Below are positions 1 through 6,169 of a stretch of 7,061 nt of DNA, piece by piece; the first letter of the stretch is position 1, and each line of letters begins with the position of its first letter. Position numbers and translations under genes: made by a program. The stretch comes from Verrucomicrobiales bacterium. GTDB lineage: Bacteria; Verrucomicrobiota; Verrucomicrobiia; Verrucomicrobiales; DEV007. The stretch spans positions 1 through 7,061 of the forward strand of contig PAPL01000042.1 of NCBI GenBank assembly GCA_002708885.1, given 5' to 3'. The notes beneath the pieces are model-generated. The model was given only the letters and a program-made list of their open reading frames with translations, was not told where the DNA came from and did not search any database.

Positions 1-1504
1 TTGGCATTTCTTTATTTCTGGACCAATTGGCAAATTCATTTTTGCTGGCTCCTGCCATAATGAGAGCTTTCATCACTTCTGGTAATGTTGCATTTCCTTC
101 TTTTTTTGTCTGGGCAACTCCAATGAGAAAGGTCACGGCGGAACTGACTTGAGGAGTGCAAGCACTTGTAGAATTGTCATTCGCCACAATGTCGGGCTTG
201 GTTCTTCCTGGGCCATCGTGTTTAGTATTTCCAGTTCCTAGGTCAATCCCGGACACAGTTTGTCCCTGGCTATGAGATCCATTGGTATTACCGACCGTGA
301 TGCTATTATAACTTGAGGCGAGAATTGAAGGGACCGTTGTTTCAGCTCCATTATTAAGGCCAACGCATGCAATGAACTGATCTCTAAAAATTGCGTAATC
401 GAATCTTCTAATCGCTTCGTTATGTATTGATATTATATTATCAATTTCGGAAGGATCAGTTTCATTATTGTAACCGTAACTGATCCATGAATGGTTTTGC
501 ACAAAACTTTCCTCAGTCTTTGGAGGGATGCTTGATCCTGTCCTGAGGTAATCTCCATAAACCCATTGGCTCGCAGAGTAGACGTCGACATGAGGAACCC
601 AAGAAACAATGGATTCGTTGCTGAAGAAACGTTTTGCAACAGCCAAGGCATGTTCTGACGAATTGTAAGTGAGCGAATCATTGGTTGTTTTTATTCTAAA
701 GGAATTTCCTTTGAAAGGACCGGATCCGTTAAATGAATATTCGATCGGAGGATTGTTTATTGGAGATGTTTCTGGTAAAAAACTACCATCTGAACTCGGT
801 GCCTCTATTAACGAAACTCGAAAAGGGCAAGAACTTAGTTCAATGTCGATCGAAAAGTCCGAGCTTGTAATGCTCTGATTGAAGGCCTGAATTGCAATTA
901 TATTTTCACCCTCATTAAGTAATTTTTTCGCTTTTCCTATGATGATTGATTCCCATTCAGCTTCATGAACCTGTGCTGTAGAATCATATGTTTTTGTGCC
1001 TTCGCTCATATGTAAACGGGCAACTTCGATTCCATTGATCCAGATGATGGCACCATCATCTACATATGCTCTTAGCAACAATCGAGGATGAATGTCTAAA
1101 GAATTAACAAGAAATTTCTTTCTAAGATAGATACTTGTATATGGTTCTGATCCATTCACAGAGGGGCCTCGCATATCGTTCAGTATAGTGTTATCATCAT
1201 TATCACCGTAACCGATAGGGGCCTGTCCTATTTGCCAACTGGAATTCTCATTAAAATCGGATTCCCTCCAAAGATCAGGAGGCTCTGAGGCCTCACTCGT
1301 TCCTTTCCTGTAATACCAACCGGTATCTTCTGCTTGTATGTAAATGATTGATTTAAGATCTACTTCAGGAACCTCTTTGAGCTCTTCAATGAGTGCATTG
1401 TAGCCAATGTCCTTTCCCCATGTCTGTGCCTCGGCACTACTTAGGAAATGGAATACAAAAAAGCAGTTAAAAATTATTTTTATTATGTTCTTCGATAGGA
1501 ACAT
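1..1504 (-). CDS. Secreted subtilisin-like (S8) serine protease with N-terminal beta-sandwich domain, C-terminus off the window
   Basis: This is an open reading frame of 501 codons read from an ATG at 1504 down to the left edge with no stop, so the C-terminus is missing. Residues 1-26 are a Sec signal peptide (basic start, Phe/Ile-rich core, SAEA before a probable cut at A26|Q27). Residues ~60-223 resemble the jelly-roll domain common in Verrucomicrobiota and Planctomycetota secreted proteins (APIGYGD 95-101, YVDDGAIIWINGIEVAR 147-163, ending in DFSIDIEL). From ~260 it is an S8 fold. EHALAVA carries the probable catalytic His285, VPHVDVYSA (303-311) matches the usual AP.A.iys strand, GLNNG gives the oxyanion Asn384, GRTKPDIVA is a family hallmark, and STSACTPQV holds Ser447. 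His-Asn and His-Ser spacings (99 and 162) are close to subtilisin. The Asp motif is not canonical; D276 in NDSL is the best candidate. It is probably an extracellular or surface protease, with substrate unknown. No Shine-Dalgarno precedes the ATG. Confidence 0.85.
   Translation of the reverse strand, partial: MFLSKNIIKIIFNCFFVFHFLSSAEAQTWGKDIGYNALIEELKEVPEVDLKSIIYIQAEDTGWYYRKGTSEASEPPDLWRESDFNENSSWQIGQAPIGYGDNDDNTILNDMRGPSVNGSEPYTSIYLRKKFLVNSLDIHPRLLLRAYVDDGAIIWINGIEVARLHMSEGTKTYDSTAQVHEAEWESIIIGKAKKLLNEGENIIAIQAFNQSITSSDFSIDIELSSCPFRVSLIEAPSSDGSFLPETSPINNPPIEYSFNGSGPFKGNSFRIKTTNDSLTYNSSEHALAVAKRFFSNESIVSWVPHVDVYSASQWVYGDYLRTGSSIPPKTEESFVQNHSWISYGYNNETDPSEIDNIISIHNEAIRRFDYAIFRDQFIACVGLNNGAETTVPSILASSYNSITVGNTNGSHSQGQTVSGIDLGTGNTKHDGPGRTKPDIVANDNSTSACTPQVSSAVTFLIGVAQTKKEGNATLPEVMKALIMAGASKNEFANWSRNKEMP
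1479..1504 (-). promoter_or_regulatory. Start region of the secreted protease without a Shine-Dalgarno sequence
   Basis: The ATG at 1502-1504 was chosen because it is followed at once by a good signal peptide (MFLSKNIIKIIF, then a hydrophobic core). The bases just upstream on the minus strand read T-rich then CCCC, with no AGGAGG-like element. Translation start therefore rests on the ATG and the signal peptide rather than on a ribosome-binding motif. Confidence 0.35.
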
Positions 1505-1611
1505 CTGGGGAAAAAATTACACCTAGTTTGTGTTTCGGTAAATAGTGTTATGAATGCTTTATTTAATTTATTACAGCTAGACCTTTTTTTGTAACCGGTT
1601 AATCTGCGGTT
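1505..1611. promoter_or_regulatory. Divergent intergenic region between the protease gene and mtnP
   Basis: These 107 bp separate two genes that point away from each other, so they should hold both promoters. I could not pick a convincing -35/-10 pair on either strand. The clearest structure is a perfect 10-bp palindrome, TAACCGGTTA (1592-1601), ending 10 bases before the mtnP ATG. It lies where a Shine-Dalgarno would normally be and could be an operator, but nothing in the sequence proves it. Confidence 0.35.
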
Positions 1612-2493
1612 ATGTCAAATATCGATGATTTAGAGCCTGCAATAGCTGTCATTGGAGGAAGCGGACTTTACGAAATAGAAGGAGCCGAGAAGATTGATGA
1701 GTGTAAAATAAAAACGCCTTACGGCGATCCTTCAGATAATATTACCGAGTGCCGTATCGAGGGCAGAAGAGTATTTTTTCTTCCTCGTCACGGCAAGGGG
1801 CATACGATCCTTCCTCATGAACTTAATCACAGGGCAAACTTCTGGGCCTTGAAATCTTTGGGAGTGCGTTGGGTCATTGCAGTAACGGCTGTGGGTAGTT
1901 TGCAGGACAGGTATGCTCCGAGAGACATCGTTCTTCCTGACCAGTATTTTGACAGAACTAGTTGCCGGAGTGAGCATACTTTCTTTGGTGATGGAATATG
2001 TGCTCACATTGCATTCGGGGACCCTGTCAGTGAGGAATTGCGGTCATTGCTTTTTGAAATCGCTAAGGAGGTGCATCAAGAGAAAGTTTATAATGGGGGA
2101 ACTTATGTGAATATGGATGGTCCGGCATTCTCGACCCGTGCGGAGTCTTTAAATAATCAAAGATTAGGTTTTGATGTGATAGGAATGACTAATTTGCCTG
2201 AGGCCAAGTTAGCAAGAGAAGCTGAAATGGCTTTGGCTACCCTTTCGATGATAACGGATTATGATTGTTGGAAGGAAGAAGAGGATCCTGTCACTGCAGA
2301 GACAGTCATTGGTCATTTGAAAGCTAACGCTCAAGCAGCAAAGAAAATAATAGCTACTGTGATTCCCACCATTCCAAAGGATCCGGACTGGCCGGTACAT
2401 ACAGCACTTTCTAATGCAATATTGACAGACCGTTCACTTTGGCCAGAGAAGACAAAGCGAAAGCTTGAGCCTATCATAGAGAGATTCTTATAA
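1612..2493 (+). CDS. mtnP: S-methyl-5'-thioadenosine phosphorylase
   Basis: The enzyme splits 5'-methylthioadenosine with phosphate into adenine and 5-methylthioribose-1-phosphate, the entry to methionine and purine salvage after polyamine synthesis. It acts in the cytosol. The 293-residue protein belongs to the PNP/MTAP family 2 and is near the usual ~280. Visible motifs are the phosphate-binding GGSGLY (15-20), LPRHGKGH (57-64) followed by PHELNHRAN, the MDGPAFSTRAES block (168-179), and GMTNLPEAKLAREAE (191-205). TDYDCW (215-220) carries Asp216 and Asp218. Aspartates here are the family mark of 6-aminopurine (adenine) specificity, where guanosine/inosine phosphorylases have Asn, so MTA phosphorylase is preferred over purine nucleoside phosphorylase. 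The ATG at 1612 puts the glycine-rich loop at the expected distance. The gene converges with avtA and is diverged from the protease gene, so it is probably transcribed alone. No other methionine-salvage gene is in view. Confidence 0.93.
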   Translation: MSNIDDLEPAIAVIGGSGLYEIEGAEKIDECKIKTPYGDPSDNITECRIEGRRVFFLPRHGKGHTILPHELNHRANFWALKSLGVRWVIAVTAVGSLQDRYAPRDIVLPDQYFDRTSCRSEHTFFGDGICAHIAFGDPVSEELRSLLFEIAKEVHQEKVYNGGTYVNMDGPAFSTRAESLNNQRLGFDVIGMTNLPEAKLAREAEMALATLSMITDYDCWKEEEDPVTAETVIGHLKANAQAAKKIIATVIPTIPKDPDWPVHTALSNAILTDRSLWPEKTKRKLEPIIERFL

Positions 2494-2498
2494 AGGCA

Positions 2499-3767
2499 TC
2501 AAATATTATAGGATTTAGAGACCTCATCAGCAATTATTTGGATCCCTTCCTTCACGATCTTTTCAGATTGAGAAAAGGTGACTCTGATACATTCATGACT
2601 ATGATTCCAATGGTCTACTAACCCAAAGAAAAAATACTCTCCGGGAACTACAAGAACGTCCCTTTTTTTGAGTCTTTCATACAACTCAATAGTTGTGATA
2701 GGTAATTCAGGAAACCAAAACCATAAAAAGAAAGCTCCCTCACTTTCATGTAATCTGTAGGGAATTGTATTCCCGAAAGCCTCTTCCACATGTGAACGAG
2801 CATTTAACATGCGTTTTTTGTAGAACGGTTTGATAAGATCTCTGCTTAACCTCATTAACTCACCACTCTCAATGAGCGGCAAACTAAGTGCCTGACCTAT
2901 ATTATTATTTGCGAGCCCAACGACTGCATTTGCTGCGGTCACGGCAGCTATTATTTTTTCAGGACCGATAATGATGCCAGTTCTGGTGCCTGGAAGCCCA
3001 AGTTTTGATAAGCTCAGAGTTAAAATAATGTGTTCATCCAATATTGGATTTGCTTCAGTGTAGATAGCTCCCGGGAATGGGTTCCCATACGCATTATCGA
3101 TAATTAACGGAATACCTTTAGATCTGGCGATTTTAGAGAGGCGATTAATTTCTTGATCAGTTAGGACATTCCCACTTGGATTAGTTGGTCTGGAAACACA
3201 AATAGCTGCGATTTTATCGTCAACTTCAAGTTCATCAAAGTCCACATGATATTTGAAGCCATTTTGTCCTTTCTTCTCAATAAGAGCAGGATGGGTTACA
3301 AAGATGTCTTGAGTGATGCCCTGATTAGCATACCCAATATATTCTGGAGCCAATGGCAATAATATTTTCTTCTGCTGACCATTTGTGAATTCTCCTGCGA
3401 GTATATTAAATAGAAAGAAAAATCCAGTTTGTGCGCCAGAAGTAACGGCAATGTTCTCTGGCTCTAAATTCCATCCGTATTCCTTGTTAAGGGTCTTTGC
3501 AACTGCTCTTAAAAATTTTGGATTTCCAGATGGTGGATCGTAATTAACTAAGGCCGAATTAAAATCGTTTTTTTCTTCTAAAAGTTCAGCAGTTCGTTTT
3601 CTCCAAATAGATTGAACTTCTGGTATTGATGCAGGGTTTCCACCGCCCATCATTCGCATATTAGTTTGTTCATTGAGCGCTACTCCCAAATCTTTCATGA
3701 GGTCCACAATCCCTCCTTTTCGTTCAAGTTTTTCTCCGAAAATGGAGAATTTGAAATCAAAACTCAT
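2499..3767 (-). CDS. avtA: Valine-pyruvate aminotransferase (AvtA-type, PLP-dependent)
   Basis: This is a fold-type I, class I/II aminotransferase of 422 residues. It matches E. coli AvtA (417 residues) along its whole length as I recall that sequence: N-terminal FSIFGEKLERKGGIVDLM, MMGGGNPASIPE (39-50), LVNYDPPSGNP (73-83), LAPEYIGYA (139-147), VSRPTNPSGN (191-200), DNAYGNPFPG (224-233), the PLP-lysine site SLSKLGLPG (252-260, Lys255), LIKPFYKKR, and a late Arg395 (CIRVTF) for the substrate carboxylate. AvtA moves an amino group between valine or alanine and pyruvate or 2-ketoisovalerate. The true substrate range could be wider, for example methionine keto-acid transamination in salvage beside mtnP, but sequence cannot settle this. 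The start ATG at 3767 gives the family N-terminus. Its stop lies 5 bp from the mtnP stop on the opposite strand, with no obvious terminator between. Confidence 0.92.
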   Translation of the reverse strand: MSFDFKFSIFGEKLERKGGIVDLMKDLGVALNEQTNMRMMGGGNPASIPEVQSIWRKRTAELLEEKNDFNSALVNYDPPSGNPKFLRAVAKTLNKEYGWNLEPENIAVTSGAQTGFFFLFNILAGEFTNGQQKKILLPLAPEYIGYANQGITQDIFVTHPALIEKKGQNGFKYHVDFDELEVDDKIAAICVSRPTNPSGNVLTDQEINRLSKIARSKGIPLIIDNAYGNPFPGAIYTEANPILDEHIILTLSLSKLGLPGTRTGIIIGPEKIIAAVTAANAVVGLANNNIGQALSLPLIESGELMRLSRDLIKPFYKKRMLNARSHVEEAFGNTIPYRLHESEGAFFLWFWFPELPITTIELYERLKKRDVLVVPGEYFFFGLVDHWNHSHECIRVTFSQSEKIVKEGIQIIADEVSKSYNI

Positions 3768-3910
3768 GGTGCTTTAAAGGATTTTAGAGTCAATGATTGT
3801 AGCTTGCATTGATTTTTATATGAATAAAGGGCATGAAAATGTGCAAATTTGTCAAAAATGTGTTAAAATGTTCTTAACTTGTGATTTAAAAATTCACAAA
3901 TTAATCATTT
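3768..3910. promoter_or_regulatory. Divergent intergenic region between avtA and infA
   Basis: These 143 bp lie between oppositely directed starts and must hold promoters for both genes. The infA-proximal half is AT-rich, and a TAAAAT at 3864-3869 could serve as a -10 box for infA, though no good -35 sits at the right spacing. Neither start codon has a Shine-Dalgarno motif upstream. Confidence 0.35.
3879..3899. promoter_or_regulatory. Inverted repeat upstream of infA (TTGTGA-N9-TCACAA)
   Basis: Two perfect 6-base arms, TTGTGA (3879-3884) and TCACAA (3894-3899), are separated by nine A/T bases. The right arm ends 11 bases before the infA ATG. It could be an operator for a dimeric repressor or a weak hairpin in the leader. 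The symmetry is directly visible and the function is a guess. Confidence 0.3.
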
Positions 3911-4225
3911 ATGGGTAACGAAAAAAGAACCAGAGCGCGAAAAGCAAGATCAAGAAGGGTAGACAAGAAAGCCATTGAGGAGGGCAGTAGGCGGCGGCGT
4001 GAAGGAGCAGCTGCTAGTAAATCTCACGAAGCAGAAGGTACAATATCTGCTGTTTTAGCCGGCACTATGTTTAAGGTGAAATTGTCTAATGGCCATGAGT
4101 TATTGGCACATATCTCTGGAAAAATGAGGAAAAGATTTATCAGGCTAGTCGTTGGAGACAGGGTAAAGCTTGAAGTTTCTCCTTACGATATAGACAAGGC
4201 ACGTATTACTTATCGCTTAGGATAA
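3911..4225 (+). CDS. infA: Translation initiation factor IF-1 with long basic N-terminal extension
   Basis: IF-1 binds the A site of the 30S subunit during initiation and helps IF-2 and IF-3 select the start site. The C-terminal ~66 residues are a standard single S1/OB fold: EGTISAVLAGTMFKVKLSNG (42-61), HISGKMRKRFIRL (67-79), VVGDRVKLEVSPYDIDKARI (80-99). The usual protein is ~72 residues, but this one has 104. The extra ~32-37 N-terminal residues are very basic (15 Lys/Arg in the first 37, including RRRR at 27-30). No ATG, GTG or TTG lies in frame between codon 1 and the OB fold (next Met is 53), so a conventional short form cannot be made from a normal start codon. There is no Shine-Dalgarno before the ATG. 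parB follows on the same strand after 110 bp, so cotranscription is possible. Confidence 0.93.
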   Translation: MGNEKRTRARKARSRRVDKKAIEEGSRRRREGAAASKSHEAEGTISAVLAGTMFKVKLSNGHELLAHISGKMRKRFIRLVVGDRVKLEVSPYDIDKARITYRLG

Positions 4226-4300
4226 GCTCACAAATTTCAATGTGGATTAGTTTACAGATTTAATTCTGTATATTCAGCTTAATTTTTCTTTCAGCTTATC
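4209..4300 (+). repeat. Mutually exclusive inverted repeats across the infA stop codon
   Basis: GATAAG at 4221-4226 spans the infA stop. It can pair backwards with CTTATC at 4209-4214 (6-bp stem, 6-nt loop). Alternatively, GATAAGCT (4221-4228) can pair forwards with AGCTTATC (4293-4300, 8 bp, 64 nt between). Inside the larger loop, TACAGA/TCTGTA (4253-4258/4265-4270) forms a further 6-bp hairpin, followed loosely by T-rich sequence. This may be a weak terminator or an attenuator between infA and parB, or chance in AT-rich DNA. Confidence 0.25.
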
Positions 4301-4335
4301 TTGCCAGTTTTATCAGTTTCGCCTAGCCTCATTGG

Positions 4336-5241
4336 ATGGCCAAGCAGGCTCTAGGAAAAGGTTTAGGTGCATTAATTGGAAAAGTTAGTAAGGACAGTTC
4401 CAAAGCGGCACCTGTCAGTATGGATCCCGGACCAGGTGATCGGGTAGTCACTGCTGTGCTCACAGATATTGTCCCGAGTCCACTGCAGCCTAGGAAGCAT
4501 TTTAGTGACGAATCACTTAATGAGCTAGTTGAATCCATTAGGGAGCATGGAGTCATTCAACCTCTAATTGTTCGAAAAGTTAAAAGTAAGCTTGAGCTTA
4601 TTGCCGGGGAAAGGCGGTGGAGGGCATGCCAGAAATTAGAGGTAGAATCGGTCCCTGTTATTTTCCGTGAAGCCAGTGACAGAGACGTTCTTGAAATGGC
4701 GCTCATTGAGAATCTGCAGCGTGAAGATTTGAATCCTGTCGAGGAGGCCCAGGCCTATACCCGACTAGCGAAGGACTTTGGTATGACTCAAGAAGAGATT
4801 GCAACAAGAGTTGGCAAAAACCGCGCCACAGTTGCAAATGCTATGCGGCTACTTGACCTTTCGAGTGAGGTTCAAAAATATTTAGTGGCAGGCCACATAA
4901 GTATTGGTCATGCCAAGGTCATTCTTGGGGTTAAACTTAAAAATGATCAGACAGTTCTTGCGGACCAGATCATTAAAGGCGGAATGACTGTAAGGTCCGC
5001 GGAAAAGCTGATCAGTGATCATTTGAATCCTGATAATAAAAAAACAGGAAGTACAAGAAACAAGGCACAAGGACAGTTATCAGCCGCTCTATCCAAGGTT
5101 CAGCAACGTCTAAGAGATAGACTGTCCACTCAAGTGCAAATTCATCAGGGTTCGAAGAAGGGTAAGATTGAAATCGAATACTACAGCAACGAGGATCTTC
5201 AGAGGATACTTGAGCTGATCGGTGCGACCGATGCAGATTAG
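4336..5241 (+). CDS. parB: Chromosome-partitioning protein ParB/Spo0J
   Basis: ParB is a CTP-dependent DNA clamp that loads at parS sites, spreads, and recruits ParA and SMC for origin segregation. The 301-residue protein has the full family layout. The N-terminal KQALGKGLGALIG (3-15) is the usual ParA-stimulating peptide. A ParB/Srx-type CTPase domain (~36-130) follows, with the GERRWRA box at 91-97 and ENLQREDLNPVEEA at 125-138. A helix-turn-helix domain (~140-230) includes MTQEEIATRVGKNRATVANA (150-169). The C-terminal dimerisation region is ~245-297. parA normally sits just upstream, but here the upstream gene is infA and no parA or parS (TGTTTCACGTGAAACA-like) is visible. The 3' end overlaps the lipoprotein gene, which suggests cotranscription. 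The ATG at 4336 gives the conserved N-terminus; no Shine-Dalgarno precedes it. Confidence 0.95.
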   Translation: MAKQALGKGLGALIGKVSKDSSKAAPVSMDPGPGDRVVTAVLTDIVPSPLQPRKHFSDESLNELVESIREHGVIQPLIVRKVKSKLELIAGERRWRACQKLEVESVPVIFREASDRDVLEMALIENLQREDLNPVEEAQAYTRLAKDFGMTQEEIATRVGKNRATVANAMRLLDLSSEVQKYLVAGHISIGHAKVILGVKLKNDQTVLADQIIKGGMTVRSAEKLISDHLNPDNKKTGSTRNKAQGQLSAALSKVQQRLRDRLSTQVQIHQGSKKGKIEIEYYSNEDLQRILELIGATDAD

Positions 5242-6169
5242 TTATAAGAGAATCCTTACTCTTATTTCTTTCGCTGTTTTTTTTAGTATAACAGTTATTT
5301 TCTTGCAGGGATGCAAACCAAATAAGAGTCAATTTTCTGGCACTAATGCCTATCAACATGTGGAATCGTTGGTGGATTTTGGTCCTCGAATTCCTGGTTC
5401 TCAAGCCATAGAAAATGCACGTCTGTACATAGAGGAAAAGTTACAAGAATTTGGATGGGTGACGGTCCGTCAATCATTCACTGATGACACTCCTAATGGA
5501 TCCATAGAATTTATTAACCTTAGGGCCCGGTTTCCAATAGTTCCTGATGATGGTATTGAGTGGAAGGATGGGGGGAATATAATTTTATTATGTTCACACT
5601 ACGATACCAAAATATTGAAAGGCATTGAATTTATCGGAGCCAATGATGGGGGGGCAAGTACAGGAGTATTGCTGGAATTGGCTAGAGTTTTTTCCAATTC
5701 TCCAGAAATGGCAAGGAGAGTTGAGTTGGTGTTTTTTGATGGTGAAGAAGCGATAGTGGATTTCACCCCCACTGATGGTCTTTATGGTAGCCGTTATTAT
5801 GCAAAATTTTGGAGAAGTGCTCCAATTGATAAGAAGCCAGAAGCAGCATATGTTCTCGATTTAGTTGGTGATAAGAGTATGCGTATTGATCCACCATATG
5901 ATTCGCCTTCTAACCTACTCTCAGAATTATACACAGCAGCTAACAATTTGGGTCATAGATCCCTATTTGGGATTTATCCTACCCCAATAACTGATGACCA
6001 TGTTCCGCTTAATGCAGCGGGCATTCCGGCCTTAAATATTATTGATTCGCATTATATTAGCAAAGGCAAGTGGCATACTGCTGGGGACAATTTGAATTCA
6101 ATTTCAGAGGAAAATATGGATATTATTGGAGAAGTGGTGGAAGAACTAATGAAAATAAAACTTAACTGA
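5231..6169 (+). CDS. Lipoprotein glutaminyl-peptide cyclotransferase (animal-type, M28 fold)
   Basis: The enzyme is predicted to convert N-terminal Gln (or Glu) of exported proteins to pyroglutamate, using one zinc ion. Residues 1-28 (from this ATG) are a lipoprotein signal peptide with lipobox LQGC, so the mature protein is anchored in a membrane facing the periplasm. The rest is an M28-like domain whose blocks match vertebrate glutaminyl cyclase better than aminopeptidases: CSHYDTK (121-127), ANDGG with zinc ligand Asp139, FFDGEEA with catalytic/zinc Glu172/Glu173, DGLYGSR (182-188), VLDLVG with Asp210, TDDHVP (254-259), and WHTAGDN with Trp281 and zinc His282. The Trp207 equivalent of human QC is Phe178. 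A GTG at 5222, three codons upstream, is an alternative start. I prefer ATG because all other genes here use it. Either start overlaps the parB end (11 or 20 bp). An M28 aminopeptidase is the main alternative call. Confidence 0.85.
   Translation: MQISYKRILTLISFAVFFSITVIFLQGCKPNKSQFSGTNAYQHVESLVDFGPRIPGSQAIENARLYIEEKLQEFGWVTVRQSFTDDTPNGSIEFINLRARFPIVPDDGIEWKDGGNIILLCSHYDTKILKGIEFIGANDGGASTGVLLELARVFSNSPEMARRVELVFFDGEEAIVDFTPTDGLYGSRYYAKFWRSAPIDKKPEAAYVLDLVGDKSMRIDPPYDSPSNLLSELYTAANNLGHRSLFGIYPTPITDDHVPLNAAGIPALNIIDSHYISKGKWHTAGDNLNSISEENMDIIGEVVEELMKIKLN

Noticed and set aside
433..878. Short open frames on both strands (82 aa minus at 433-681; 69 aa plus at 669-878)
   Set aside because: Both lie inside the protease gene, whose frame is continuous across them and shows clear domain motifs. 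These short frames have none.
3880..3898. CRP/FNR-like site (TGTGA...TCACA) upstream of infA
   Set aside because: The half-sites match but are 9 bases apart, not the 6 that CRP needs, and no such regulator is in view. It is kept only as an inverted repeat.
4226..4335. parS site near parB
   Set aside because: I looked for TGTTTCACGTGAAACA and near variants across the window and saw no CACGTG-centred palindrome.
5012..5404. 130-aa minus-strand open frame across the parB/cyclase junction
   Set aside because: It is a low-complexity shadow opposite two well-supported genes, with no recognisable motif.
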